Of a DNA stretch of 64,000 nucleotides, positions 7,996 to 16,900 are shown in pieces. The notes under the pieces are model-generated. The model was not told where the DNA came from, searched no databases, and was given only the letters and a program-made list of their open reading frames with translations. Position numbers and translations under genes: made by a program. Each line of letters opens with the position of its first letter. The first letter of the stretch is position 1. This stretch comes from Fen-1308 sp035319125 (GTDB taxonomy: Bacteria > Nitrospirota > Thermodesulfovibrionia > Thermodesulfovibrionales > Dissulfurispiraceae). Location of the stretch: NCBI GenBank assembly GCA_035319125.1, contig DATHDG010000014.1, positions 218,164 through 282,163 on the forward strand. Reading direction: 5' to 3'.

Positions 7996-9234
7996 ATGAC
8001 GACAAAATATAGGACCATAGACAGACGAGGATATATTCCCTTTGCTTCCAACAAGCTTATTATAGGGACTAGATTGCCTTTTGATGTCCTTATGAAGGAG
8101 GGGGGTATATTCAGGACACTTTTCAGGTCCGGCGCCGAATATACAAAACTTAGCCAGGAGTTCTTGGTAGATCGTGGGATTAATGAGCTTTACATAGTTG
8201 ACGAGGATAAGGCATCGCTCGATGCATATATGGCTCGTGGCATGGATGATGGTGCATCAGTGCTTGACAGCCAGAAGGCGTTCAAAGACTATACATTCCG
8301 TAAAGAGCACTATCATCAGATTGAAAAGGGCATGCTGCTTTCAGGAACTTCAGTGCCGTTCTGCGTCTTCACCATGAAGAATTATGCGTATTCGCTTGTT
8401 CTTCACGCAAGCAAGGATCTGCCTGCGGTTATCGACGACAAAGTCGCCTCCATTCCAGGCGATGTGATGATACAGGCATCAGACCTTCCCCTTTATAACG
8501 AATATCTTAACTCCATTCTGAAGTCGGACAGCATTAAAGGTACGGATATTGAACGTCTGAGGGCTTTTGCAATAAAGGAGAATTCAAAAATAATCATTAA
8601 GGGCCTGCTTGAAGATCCGAGAAGCGGCGCCCACGTGAAAGACGCCCAAAATGCAGTAAACAATATGATCGATTCAATTACAGCAAATAAAGATACGATA
8701 CATGATCTTCTGTCTCTCCGATGCTTTGATTATTACACTTATACTCATTCAGTTAATGTCGCTGTCCTGTCTATCGGCCTTGGGGTTGCTGTCGATATGA
8801 AAAGAGATGAAATAGAAAAGCTCGGCATTGGAGCGCTGCTCCACGACATCGGGAAGAGCGCAGTGCCTGCTGGGATATTAAATAAGCAAGGCAAGTTGGA
8901 CGATCGAGAATTTCTGATAATGCAAAGCCATGTCTACGAGGGTGAAAAGCTTCTGAAGAATAACCGGCGAATTCCTGCGGAATCGCTGACTGCAGTTACT
9001 CAGCATCACGAGAAGATAAGCGGGCGAGGATACCCTGCCAGGCTTTCCGAAAAGGACATCGCGCTTTTCGGACGGATCGCCGCTATTGCTGATTGTTATG
9101 ATGCTTTGACGACTGCGAGACCATACAAGCCGGCTTTTACTCCCTTTTATGCGCTCGCCAATATTTCCAAAGAGACGGGTAATTACGACCCGGATCTGCT
9201 TAAGGTTTTTATAAAAATGCTTGGAAAGGTCTGA
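7996..9234 (+). CDS. HD-GYP domain protein, probable c-di-GMP phosphodiesterase
   Basis: HD-GYP domains hydrolyse cyclic di-GMP. The C-terminal half carries LLHDIGKSAVPAGIL, the HVYEGEKLL helix, QHHEKISGRGYPARL and IAAIADCYDALTTARPY, so all the metal-binding and GYP signature residues are present. The N-terminal 200 residues have no domain I recognise and lack obvious membrane segments. The ATG at 7996 gives 412 residues; an in-frame TTG at 7972 would add eight. It is divergent from the stator/PilZ operon, so a link to c-di-GMP control of motility is plausible. Confidence 0.9.
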   Translation: MTTKYRTIDRRGYIPFASNKLIIGTRLPFDVLMKEGGIFRTLFRSGAEYTKLSQEFLVDRGINELYIVDEDKASLDAYMARGMDDGASVLDSQKAFKDYTFRKEHYHQIEKGMLLSGTSVPFCVFTMKNYAYSLVLHASKDLPAVIDDKVASIPGDVMIQASDLPLYNEYLNSILKSDSIKGTDIERLRAFAIKENSKIIIKGLLEDPRSGAHVKDAQNAVNNMIDSITANKDTIHDLLSLRCFDYYTYTHSVNVAVLSIGLGVAVDMKRDEIEKLGIGALLHDIGKSAVPAGILNKQGKLDDREFLIMQSHVYEGEKLLKNNRRIPAESLTAVTQHHEKISGRGYPARLSEKDIALFGRIAAIADCYDALTTARPYKPAFTPFYALANISKETGNYDPDLLKVFIKMLGKV

Positions 9235-9236
9235 CG

Positions 9237-10496
9237 ATGGACCTATTCGATACCGGCTCCGATGTTCCTCAGGAAGTAGGGCATTCGAAACCGGAACCTC
9301 TTGCTTATCGCATGGCGCCGCGTACACTTGATGAATACGCAGGTCAGGACCACGTCATAGGTCATGGGAAATTACTTAGGCGAGCGATCGAGGCCGATCG
9401 CATTAGCTCTGTAATTCTCTATGGGCCGCCAGGCACCGGCAAAACAGCACTCGCCAGGATTATTGCTGCCCGGACCAAATCCCGCTTTGAATGGCTGAAT
9501 GCGGCTACTGCCGGCCTTGAGGAGCTGCGTAAAGTCATTCAGACAGCGAAGTCAAGAAAAGCTCGGAGATTAGGCACAATTTTATTTCTTGATGAAATAC
9601 ATCGATTTAATAAACTTCAACAGGATGCGTTGCTGCCAGATGTTGAAGAAGGGAATATAATATTAGTAGCTGCAACAGTTGAAAATCCATTTTTCTACGT
9701 CAATTCAGCCCTTCTTTCCAGGAGCCAGGTCTTCGAACTGAAACCTCTGTCGAGCGAGAATATACGTGACATTATGAAACGTGCTCTTTCTGATCCTGAG
9801 CGAGGTCTTGGAACGATGAATATCGTAGCAGATGAGGATGCTTTGGCTCATCTGGCGAAGATGTCGGATGGCGACGGACGCAGAGCACTTTCAGCTCTGG
9901 AAATAGCAGCACTTACGACGGAGCCCGATGCAAATGGAATTGTAACCATAAATCTTCAAGTTGCAGAAGAATCGATCCAGAAGAAGGCGGTGGTCTACGA
10001 TAAAAAAGGTGATCAGCATTATGACACAATTTCTGCTTTTATCAAGAGCATGCGCGGTTCTGATCCCGATGCAACTGTTTATTATCTCGCAAAGATGGTT
10101 TATGCAGGCGAAGACCCCAGGTTTATCGCCCGCAGGATAGTGATATGTGCGTCTGAGGATGTCGGAAATGCCGATCCGATGGCGCTGATAGTTGCCGTTT
10201 CAGCGCTTCGAGCGGTGGAATTCATAGGAATGCCTGAGGCGAGGATTCCTCTAGCCCAAGCCGCATTGTACGTATCCCTTGCGCCCAAGAGCAATGCGGC
10301 TTACAGGGCGATCGAAGCTGCGCTTGAGGATGTGAAAAGCGAAGAGACAATGGCGGTGCCGGATCATCTTAAAGACAGCAGCTACTCAGGCGCCAAGAAA
10401 CTCGGACATGGCGGGGGGTATAAATATCCACACGCCTATGGCGGACATGTAGAGCAGGAATACTTGCCGAAGAAAAAGAAATACTATTCTCCGTAG
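9237..10496 (+). CDS. rarA: Replication-associated recombination protein A (AAA ATPase)
   Basis: RarA (MgsA) is a clamp-loader-like AAA ATPase that acts at stalled replication forks. Walker A (GPPGTGKTA) and Walker B with the sensor region (LFLDEIHRFNKLQQDALLPDVE) are visible, followed by the family C-terminal domain with KGDQHYDTISAFIKSMRGSDPD and DVGNADPMA. The 419-residue length is typical. Its ATG lies 2 bases after the HD-GYP stop, so the two are probably co-transcribed although functionally unrelated. Confidence 0.95.
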   Translation: MDLFDTGSDVPQEVGHSKPEPLAYRMAPRTLDEYAGQDHVIGHGKLLRRAIEADRISSVILYGPPGTGKTALARIIAARTKSRFEWLNAATAGLEELRKVIQTAKSRKARRLGTILFLDEIHRFNKLQQDALLPDVEEGNIILVAATVENPFFYVNSALLSRSQVFELKPLSSENIRDIMKRALSDPERGLGTMNIVADEDALAHLAKMSDGDGRRALSALEIAALTTEPDANGIVTINLQVAEESIQKKAVVYDKKGDQHYDTISAFIKSMRGSDPDATVYYLAKMVYAGEDPRFIARRIVICASEDVGNADPMALIVAVSALRAVEFIGMPEARIPLAQAALYVSLAPKSNAAYRAIEAALEDVKSEETMAVPDHLKDSSYSGAKKLGHGGGYKYPHAYGGHVEQEYLPKKKKYYSP

Positions 10497-10506
10497 CCCG
10501 TAATTA

Positions 10507-11799
10507 TCAGTGCCTGAACGCCCTCTGGCCGGTGTATACCATTGTTACCTGCGGATTTGCCTCGTTGCAGGCTTCTATTGATTCGAAATCGCGCTCCGAG
10601 CCGCCAGGATTCACTATAGCTCGTACGCCTTCTTTGATTCCGACATCCACGCCATCACGGAACGGGAAGAAGGCATCGGATACCATTGTAGAGCCGATCA
10701 AGCCGCCTTTGTCTTTCTTTGTCTGCTGGTCGATTTCTTTCAGCGCTGCTATATCGCGCTTGCCTTGGGCTGCTTCTAGCTCAAACGTTTTATAGGGCAC
10801 TCCATATTTTTTAAAACAAAGCGCATCGGCATATTTCGTGTAAGCCTTGAAAACTGCTATTTCAGCCACTCCTACGCGGTCCTGCTCGCCGGTGCCTATG
10901 CCTGCGGTCACGCCATCCTTCACATAGATTACGGAATTCGAAGTGATGCCCTGCTCAACATTCCAGCCGAAGAGCATGTCATCGAACTCCGCATCGGTAG
11001 GTTGTCTGGCGATTGAATATTCCTTGCCTTTGTAAACGGTTTTGGCCGGCAGAAAATCAGCCCTGCTTCTGATACGGTTGACAGGAGACTGCTGCACAAT
11101 AAAGCCGCCGTCTATAAGCGATTTGAAATCCACAAATCTTGTCGAGCGGTATTTTTCGAGTTTCGCGATAGCATCGATGCGAACGATGCGCAGGTTCTTT
11201 CTTTTGGCGAGTATCTCAAACACTCCGTCTTCGTATGCAGGTGCGCCGACAACTTCGAGATAATTCGCGTTCACCATCTCGGCAGCGGTCTTGTCCATAG
11301 GGCGGTTCACGACAAGGCATCCTCCGAATGCTGCGATGCGATCAGCCATATTTGCCTTTTCGTAGGCATCAGCAACATTCTTACCGTATGCCACTCCGCA
11401 GGGGTTGTTGTGCTTCATGATGGCGGCGGCAGGGCGATCCCCAAGGAATTTGAGGATATTGAGGGCGTTGTCCAGATCCGTAAGGTTCGTCTTGCCAGGA
11501 TGTTTGCCCGCCTGGAGCATGTCTTCCTCCGTGATGCGGCTGACCAGGCCGTTTCCCGGTTCTATGAATTTACAGCGGCCGAGAGTAAGATTGCCGTTAG
11601 TAAGCTCATAAAGGGCTGCCTGCTGGTCAGGGTTCTCTCCGTAACGCAGTCCTTTTTCTATAAGCTCGCCGGTTTTATCATCGGCTATCTTCCATGCCCT
11701 TTTACGATAAAGAAGCGCCTGCCCTCCAAAGCTGATTGTTATCTGATCAGGGAAATCGTCGTCCATGATTGTCTTATACATCTTTTTCAGGTCGGCCAT
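10507..11799 (-). CDS. purH: AICAR formyltransferase, stand-alone (PurH C-domain type)
   Basis: This enzyme transfers a formyl group from 10-formyltetrahydrofolate to AICAR in the penultimate step of IMP synthesis. Family marks are LRYGENPDQQAALY, the catalytic region AAIMKHNNPCGVA, DRIAAFGGCLVVN and the C-terminal DAFFPFRDGVD. The protein has only the formyltransferase region; no MGS-like IMP cyclohydrolase domain precedes it, so cyclization must be encoded elsewhere. The ATG at 11799 sits behind GGAGGAG and gives 430 residues; a stop-free extension upstream to 11925 is judged non-coding. Confidence 0.88.
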   Translation of the reverse strand: MADLKKMYKTIMDDDFPDQITISFGGQALLYRKRAWKIADDKTGELIEKGLRYGENPDQQAALYELTNGNLTLGRCKFIEPGNGLVSRITEEDMLQAGKHPGKTNLTDLDNALNILKFLGDRPAAAIMKHNNPCGVAYGKNVADAYEKANMADRIAAFGGCLVVNRPMDKTAAEMVNANYLEVVGAPAYEDGVFEILAKRKNLRIVRIDAIAKLEKYRSTRFVDFKSLIDGGFIVQQSPVNRIRSRADFLPAKTVYKGKEYSIARQPTDAEFDDMLFGWNVEQGITSNSVIYVKDGVTAGIGTGEQDRVGVAEIAVFKAYTKYADALCFKKYGVPYKTFELEAAQGKRDIAALKEIDQQTKKDKGGLIGSTMVSDAFFPFRDGVDVGIKEGVRAIVNPGGSERDFESIEACNEANPQVTMVYTGQRAFRH

Positions 11800-11834
11800 G
11801 TCTCCTCCGCAATAGGTCAGTTTGATAAAATTGA

Positions 11835-11870
11835 GTCCGGCGAAATAACAGTCCGTGCATGTAGCCGGAC
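11835..11870 (-). promoter_or_regulatory. Competing hairpins in the AICAR formyltransferase leader
   Basis: On the minus strand GTCCGGC (11870-11864) can pair with GCCGGAC (11841-11835), while its first five bases can instead pair with CGGAC at 11855-11851. A TATAAT lies upstream at about 11897-11892. The mutually exclusive pairings suggest a leader with alternative structure. It does not match the ZTP riboswitch core that I would expect for purine genes. Confidence 0.3.
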
Positions 11871-11952
11871 CGATTGCAATGTAATTATACAGGAGGCCAC
11901 CCCGGATACGGAAGAGCTTGACCATCCTTGTTCTGGCGCAATAAAATTAAAG

Positions 11953-12762
11953 ATGTGTGAATTTTGCATGAAGCATGGTGACGGCAAAATCTGGTATAAG
12001 AATGCCGCAAATTATGCCAACGATCTTCTCTCCGACATTAAGAGACGGAAGTTTATCGAAGATTTCCATGAAGCCACGATGCAGGAAGGTTTTAGAACAC
12101 TGGGGCGACTGGAAGCATTGTTTGCAAAAAAGGGGCGTCTTCCATCAGGGATAATCCGGGCAATGGAGGAAAAGGCCAGGGCAGAACACTTCGGCCAAGT
12201 GCTTCCTATAGAGGAGATACGCTCTGTCGTATTGAAAGCTGAAAGCGTTGTCAGGATGCCATGCGCCTGTCGATGGACAGTAACCAGAAAGGATGAGCGG
12301 TGCTGTTATGCGCTTAGCTACAGCCCAGATCCATGGTATAAGGGGTTCGATATGGGCTACTTTGGCAAGTCGCCTGAAGAGGGGCTTGAAGCAGTGCTGC
12401 CATCGATTGCAATAGAGCAGATGGACGCCATGGAAGAGAGTGGCGCAATACATTCCATCTGGACCATGATGACGCCGTTCATTGGCGCTGTCTGCAATTG
12501 CAATGTCTCTGACTGCTTGGGACTTAGGACATTATCGGGCTTAGGCGTGCAGACAATCATCAGATCAGAGCACGTTGCTTCGGTATCCGTGGAGCTCTGC
12601 ACTGGCTGCGGACTCTGCGCCGAGAGGTGTCAGTTCGAAGCAATAGGAAGCGGGAGTGAAGCTGGTTGCCATGTTGCGGTTATAGACATTCAAAAATGCT
12701 ATGGCTGTGGTCTGTGTCGCAGGGCATGTCCTACCGGGTCTATTTCTCTAATACCGAGGTAA
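11953..12762 (+). CDS. Cysteine-rich 4Fe-4S ferredoxin-type protein of unknown function
   Basis: The 269-residue protein ends in two typical [4Fe-4S] motifs, CTGCGLCAERCQ and CYGCGLCRRACPTGS. The N-terminus starts MCEFCMKHGDGKIWYKNA, and the centre has CACRW, ERCCYAL and CNCNVSDC, so more cysteines are present than two clusters need. No membrane segment or signal peptide is seen, so a cytoplasmic redox or metal-binding role is likely. It is divergent from the AICAR formyltransferase gene and 7 bases upstream of the HIT gene. I do not recognise a specific function. Confidence 0.8.
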   Translation: MCEFCMKHGDGKIWYKNAANYANDLLSDIKRRKFIEDFHEATMQEGFRTLGRLEALFAKKGRLPSGIIRAMEEKARAEHFGQVLPIEEIRSVVLKAESVVRMPCACRWTVTRKDERCCYALSYSPDPWYKGFDMGYFGKSPEEGLEAVLPSIAIEQMDAMEESGAIHSIWTMMTPFIGAVCNCNVSDCLGLRTLSGLGVQTIIRSEHVASVSVELCTGCGLCAERCQFEAIGSGSEAGCHVAVIDIQKCYGCGLCRRACPTGSISLIPR

Positions 12763-12769
12763 TGAATCT

Positions 12770-13189
12770 GTGTTTACACTTCATGAGCGATTAGAATCTG
12801 ACACCGTGATGATTGGCAGGCTGGAATTGTCATTGCTTCTTTTGATGAATGACAGATCAATCCCGTGGTTCATTTTAGTCCCGGAGAGAATCGGACTGAG
12901 TGAAATAGACGAAATGCTTGTATCTGATAGGCGTCTGCTCATTGAAGAGGTTGCATTCGTATCGAGCATGATACGCAGCGTATTTAATCCGGCCAAGATC
13001 AATGTCGGGGCTCTAGGCAATCTAGTCCCACAATTGCATATCCATGTGATAGGAAGGTTCGTGAGCGACCGTGCATGGCCAGGGCTTATTTGGGGAACAG
13101 GGCCGGTGCAACCATATGACGGACAGGAACTAAAGATAATAATTGAACGCATAAAGAATGCATCGGCAGGACGGATAAAACGAACATGA
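12770..13189 (+). CDS. HIT-family protein
   Basis: HIT proteins are nucleotide hydrolases or transferases with an HxHxHxx active site. Here the motif reads QLHIHVIGRF, with the first histidine position replaced by glutamine, as in many bacterial members of the family. A segment SIPWFILVPER matches the family's strand. The GTG at 12770 lies behind a GAGGT and gives 139 residues. Its stop overlaps the start of the following ABC-F gene (ATGA). Confidence 0.88.
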   Translation: MFTLHERLESDTVMIGRLELSLLLLMNDRSIPWFILVPERIGLSEIDEMLVSDRRLLIEEVAFVSSMIRSVFNPAKINVGALGNLVPQLHIHVIGRFVSDRAWPGLIWGTGPVQPYDGQELKIIIERIKNASAGRIKRT

Positions 13190-15042
13190 TACAGGTTAGC
13201 AATCTAAATAAGATATATGGAAGGCAGGGCATATTCGAAGGCGCAAGTTTTAATGTGAACCCAGGGGAGCGTATCGGTCTTGTGGGAAGAAATGGATCTG
13301 GCAAGACGACACTATTTAGAATGATTACAAAGCAGGAAGTTCCTGACTCCGGCGTTATCGGCATTCCGAATAATTATGTCGTTGGCTATCTTTCTCAGCA
13401 TTTGTCATTTTCAGAAGATACAGTCCTTAAGGAAGGCTGTCTCGGCCTTAGAGAAAGCGATAATAACAAGGATGAATCATACAGGGTCAGAGCGGTTTTG
13501 CAGGGCCTGGGCTTTAGTGATGAGGATATAAATCGAAGTCCGTTGGAACTGTCCGGTGGGTTTCAGGTCAGATTGAGCCTTGCAAAGTCGCTAATCGGTG
13601 AGCCTGATCTGCTCTTGCTCGATGAGCCTACTAATTACCTCGATATCTTGTCGATACGATGGCTTCGTGATTTTCTCAGAAACTGGAAACGCGAACTGAT
13701 CATTATAACTCATGACCGAAGCTTCATGGACAGTGTTACAACTCACACAATGGGTATTCACCGCTTAAGAATCCGCAAAGTGTCCGGCACGACCGATAAG
13801 CTTTATGATCAGCTGCTTGCTGAAGAGGAATCATATGAGCGCACCAGAGTCAATGATGACAGGAAAAGGGAAGAGATCGAACGGTTCATAAGCCGTTTCA
13901 GGGTACAGGCCAACAAGGCAAAAGCTGTTCAGTCGAGGATAAAGGCGCTGGATAAGCGCAAGCGTATGGAACAGCATCGGAGGGAGAGGACACTTGAGTT
14001 TTCATTTCCTTACGAAGCATTTGAAGGCAAGTGGCTTATGTCAGTGCATGATCTGTCTTTTTCCTACGGACATGATGCTGAACCATTGATAAATGGGCTT
14101 GGATTCTCTGTCGGCAAAAGCGATCGTATCGGCATAATAGGTAAGAATGGAAAAGGAAAGACAACTCTTTTGAATCTCCTTGCCGGTGAACTGCTACCTC
14201 GTGGTGGCCAGATTGTGCGGAATCAAAAGACTGAAATGGCCTATTTCGGCCAGACTAATATTGACAGGCTTGATCCCGGAAAGACAGTCGAAGACGAAAT
14301 AATGGACGTTCATCCGGAGCATAATCGCAAAGCAGCCCGCACAATATGCGGAATAATGATGTTTGAAGGGGATGACGCTCTAAAAAAAATAAGCGTTCTT
14401 TCAGGTGGTGAAAAGAGCAGGGTGTTGCTTGGGAAGCTATTGGTGAGCCGATCCAATTTGTTGCTTCTCGATGAGCCTACCAACCACCTTGATATGGAAT
14501 CTGTTGATTCGTTGATAGAAGCGCTTGATGCTTATGAAGGAGCTGTAATTATAGTTACGCATAGTGAGATGATTTTAAACAGCCTTGTTAACAGACTTAT
14601 TGTATTTGACGACGACAGGGTTACAGTTTTTGATGGCACTTATGAAGACTTTCTGGATCGGGTTGGTTGGAGAAATGAAGCTCTCCTGAATGAACGACAG
14701 TGCTCCACAGCTAAATACTTAAGGAATGCAGATCGCAGAGAGGCGCGTCGTCTTAAGGCAGAGTTGATCAACGAACGCTCCCGATCTATTGGGGATTTGC
14801 AGCGTAGAATAAGTGACGCTGAAGAGAGCATCATAAAGCTCGAGCAATCGATTGAGAACGATACAGCTTCCGTATTGCTAGCTTCAGAAACAGGAGACTG
14901 GCAATCTGCAGCATCACTATCAAAAGTTATACATGATGCCAAGCAGAAAATTGAGCTCCTGTTTGGCGATCTTGAAGTTCTCAATGATGAGCTGGCAAAC
15001 AAATCGAAGGAGTTTGAAGAAAAACTCGCCTGCATGGAATAA
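13186..15042 (+). CDS. ABC-F family ATPase
   Basis: ABC-F proteins carry two nucleotide-binding domains without membrane parts and act mainly on the ribosome. The first domain shows Walker A (GRNGSGKTT), signature LSGGFQVRLSLAKSL and Walker B LLLLDEPTNYLD; the second shows GKNGKGKTT, VLSGGEKSRVLLGKLL and LLLLDEPTNHLD. A charged linker sits between them and a coiled-coil-like tail spans roughly residues 500-618. At 618 residues it resembles Uup/YdiF-type members, but the exact subfamily is not settled. Confidence 0.93.
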   Translation: MIQVSNLNKIYGRQGIFEGASFNVNPGERIGLVGRNGSGKTTLFRMITKQEVPDSGVIGIPNNYVVGYLSQHLSFSEDTVLKEGCLGLRESDNNKDESYRVRAVLQGLGFSDEDINRSPLELSGGFQVRLSLAKSLIGEPDLLLLDEPTNYLDILSIRWLRDFLRNWKRELIIITHDRSFMDSVTTHTMGIHRLRIRKVSGTTDKLYDQLLAEEESYERTRVNDDRKREEIERFISRFRVQANKAKAVQSRIKALDKRKRMEQHRRERTLEFSFPYEAFEGKWLMSVHDLSFSYGHDAEPLINGLGFSVGKSDRIGIIGKNGKGKTTLLNLLAGELLPRGGQIVRNQKTEMAYFGQTNIDRLDPGKTVEDEIMDVHPEHNRKAARTICGIMMFEGDDALKKISVLSGGEKSRVLLGKLLVSRSNLLLLDEPTNHLDMESVDSLIEALDAYEGAVIIVTHSEMILNSLVNRLIVFDDDRVTVFDGTYEDFLDRVGWRNEALLNERQCSTAKYLRNADRREARRLKAELINERSRSIGDLQRRISDAEESIIKLEQSIENDTASVLLASETGDWQSAASLSKVIHDAKQKIELLFGDLEVLNDELANKSKEFEEKLACME

Positions 15043-15054
15043 TCAAGACATCAT

Positions 15055-15080
15055 ATAAGAAGAGTCATCTTATTCTTTTT
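15055..15080 (+). terminator. Weak intrinsic terminator after the ABC-F gene
   Basis: ATAAGA (15055-15060) and TCTTAT (15068-15073) form a six-pair stem with a 7-base loop, followed by TCTTTTT. The stem is short and AT-rich. It lies between the convergent ABC-F and LysR genes. Confidence 0.35.
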
Positions 15081-15167
15081 CTCAGCGATCTTACACAGTA
15101 ATCAGCTGACAACTAAGACACATGAGATTTGAGATATCTAAATTTGACTAGGCCGATCGAAAAAAAA

Positions 15168-16058
15168 CTAAGCATTCTCGGCAGACGTGATATGTTGTAC
15201 GAACAGCCTATATGAAACAGGAAGAGATCTTTTTCTGTGAGTGATCATATAGAAATTCCGCTTCATCTCTATATCAGCAATTCTGATTTCCCTGAGGGTC
15301 TTATGTTTGAGTTCATCTTTCACGGATAGCCGCGAAAGGATTGAAATCCCCATCCCTGCTTTCACTGCCTGTTTTATTGCATCAGTCGAGCCAAAGAAGC
15401 CAGTGGTTCTTATGCTGTCAATTCCAATGCCATGTTCAAGAAATATCTTTTCAATTTCAGTTCTGGTGCCCGACCCTTCTTCCCGGAGCACAAATGGCAG
15501 TGACGAAAGTTCTTTTACGCTCATGCTCCCTTTTGCATGAAAAGAAGGAGCTGCAACCGCAATCAGTTCATCTTCCGTAAGAGAGGTGTACACTATTTGT
15601 TCATTACTCAACTTTGATCCCACAATGCCAAGAAGAACGTCGTGCGCCTGGACTTTCTCGACTATTTCCCTTGAATCAGCGATGATTATCTGAAAAGAAA
15701 TCGAAGGATATTTTTTCACGAATGCGGCCATGATCGGCGGCAGCAGGTATGTTCCAGGAATAGTGCTGGCACCGATCACCAATTCGCCGGCCGGCTCTTT
15801 TTTGAAGCGTCCTATGACATCTTTTATAGAATCGGCTTTTTCGATGACCTCAAGGGCATGGCCGTAAAGAGCTTCCGCCTCTCTTGTTGGCAAAATGGAT
15901 CTTCCGAGGCGGTCGAACAACCTGCAGCCAAATTCTTCTTCAAGTGCCTTTATATGGTCGCTGACGGTTGGCTGAGTGAGATAGAGTTCCTCCGAAGCAC
16001 GGGAGAAGCTCTTGTTTTTAAATACAGATGCAAATATCCGAAGCTGGTGAATATCCAC
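15168..16058 (-). CDS. LysR-family transcriptional regulator
   Basis: The N-terminus is a LysR winged helix-turn-helix (MDIHQLRIFASVFKNKSFSR, then ELYLTQPTVSDHIKALE), followed by a two-lobed effector domain of about 200 residues (ELVIGASTIPGTYLLPPIM onward). Its form resembles CysB-like and selenium-metabolism-associated LysR proteins, but the effector is unknown. It starts with GTG at 16058; no Shine-Dalgarno is visible and a -10 hexamer ends 7 bases upstream. It is divergent from queE, which it may or may not control. Confidence 0.92.
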   Translation of the reverse strand: MDIHQLRIFASVFKNKSFSRASEELYLTQPTVSDHIKALEEEFGCRLFDRLGRSILPTREAEALYGHALEVIEKADSIKDVIGRFKKEPAGELVIGASTIPGTYLLPPIMAAFVKKYPSISFQIIIADSREIVEKVQAHDVLLGIVGSKLSNEQIVYTSLTEDELIAVAAPSFHAKGSMSVKELSSLPFVLREEGSGTRTEIEKIFLEHGIGIDSIRTTGFFGSTDAIKQAVKAGMGISILSRLSVKDELKHKTLREIRIADIEMKRNFYMITHRKRSLPVSYRLFVQHITSAENA

Positions 16059-16065
16059 GGGAATA

Positions 16066-16102
16066 ATTATAGCATATACTAATGAAAATTATTGTTATTT
16101 TC
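16066..16102 (-). promoter_or_regulatory. LysR gene promoter with overlapping inverted repeat
   Basis: A perfect TATAAT (minus strand 16071-16066) lies 7 bases before the GTG start, so the transcript would begin at or beside the start codon. An inverted repeat GAAAAT-N7-ATTTTC (16084-16102) covers the -35 position, where an autoregulatory LysR site would be expected. Confidence 0.42.
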
Positions 16103-16176
16103 TATCGATATTATGGTGAGCAGAGCCAACCCATTATTTTTGACCCTATTACACCGGGCATGATAGAGTTACTGAT

Positions 16177-16812
16177 ATGAAAGTTTGTGAGATATTTACG
16201 AGCATTCAAGGCGAATCAACCTATGCGGGACTGCCGTGTGTGTTCGTCAGAATTGGAGGCTGCAATCTCAGATGTACATATTGCGACACGACATATGCAT
16301 ACGACGAAGGAAGAGAGCTGACATCTGACGAAGTCGTAGCGGAGGTGCTGAAATACGGTGTGAGTTTAGTTGAAATTACCGGCGGCGAGCCACTGCTACA
16401 GGGCGAAGTGGCATCACTAATATCAAGGATGCTTGATATCGGACTAAGAGTCTTGATAGAGACGAATGGAAGCGTTGACATAGGCACTATAGATCAAAGG
16501 GCTACGGTGATTATGGATATCAAGACCCCTGGGAGTGGAATGTCGGAGGCGTTTAAAATTGAAAATTTGGATAAACTCAAGTCAATTGATGAGATCAAGT
16601 TCGTGCTGACAAATAAGACCGACTATGATTGGGCAAAAGATTTTTTATTCAGGTTTGGACTGTCGGATAAATGCGCAATACTGTTTTCGCCCGCTTTTGG
16701 TTATATAAAGCCTTCCGATCTGGCCGGATGGATGCTTAACGATAAGTTGCAAGTCAGATTGAATCTACAGCTGCATAAATATATCTATCAACCAGACCAG
16801 CGTGGTGTATAG
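16177..16812 (+). CDS. queE: 7-carboxy-7-deazaguanine synthase
   Basis: QueE is a radical-SAM enzyme that makes 7-carboxy-7-deazaguanine from 6-carboxytetrahydropterin in the queuosine pathway. The N-terminus IFTSIQGESTYAGLPCVFVR is typical, the cluster motif CNLRCTYC supplies C29, C33 and C36, and ITGGEPLLQ is the SAM-contacting glycine motif. At 211 residues it is of normal length. QueD of the same pathway is at 34888-35259; queC and queF are not in the window. Confidence 0.95.
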   Translation: MKVCEIFTSIQGESTYAGLPCVFVRIGGCNLRCTYCDTTYAYDEGRELTSDEVVAEVLKYGVSLVEITGGEPLLQGEVASLISRMLDIGLRVLIETNGSVDIGTIDQRATVIMDIKTPGSGMSEAFKIENLDKLKSIDEIKFVLTNKTDYDWAKDFLFRFGLSDKCAILFSPAFGYIKPSDLAGWMLNDKLQVRLNLQLHKYIYQPDQRGV

Positions 16813-16840
16813 TTCTCTTTGGCCTCGAGCTTTTTAGAGT

Positions 16841-16869
16841 TTGACTTAACCTGCAAAAACAGATACTAT
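16841..16869 (+). promoter_or_regulatory. Promoter of the fur/zur-znuACB operon
   Basis: TTGACT (16841-16846) and TACTAT (16864-16869) are separated by exactly 17 bases. The predicted start near 16876 falls inside the palindrome described next, so repressor binding would block initiation. Confidence 0.72.
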
Positions 16870-16873
16870 TCTA

Positions 16874-16894
16874 AAATAGAAACGGTTTCTATTT
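16874..16894. promoter_or_regulatory. Palindromic operator (probable Zur/Fur box)
   Basis: A perfect 21-bp dyad reads AAATAGAAAC-G-GTTTCTATTT. It covers the predicted transcription start and ends 6 bases before the start codon of the Fur-family gene. Because the operon carries zinc uptake genes, the likely ligand-bound repressor is the adjacent Fur-family protein itself. Confidence 0.75.
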
Positions 16895-16900
16895 ATTAGT

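Noticed and set aside
11410..11952. Plus-strand frame extending the ferredoxin gene upstream by about 180 codons
   Set aside because: It runs opposite the AICAR formyltransferase gene; the ferredoxin homology-like part begins with its CxxC motif after the ATG at 11953.
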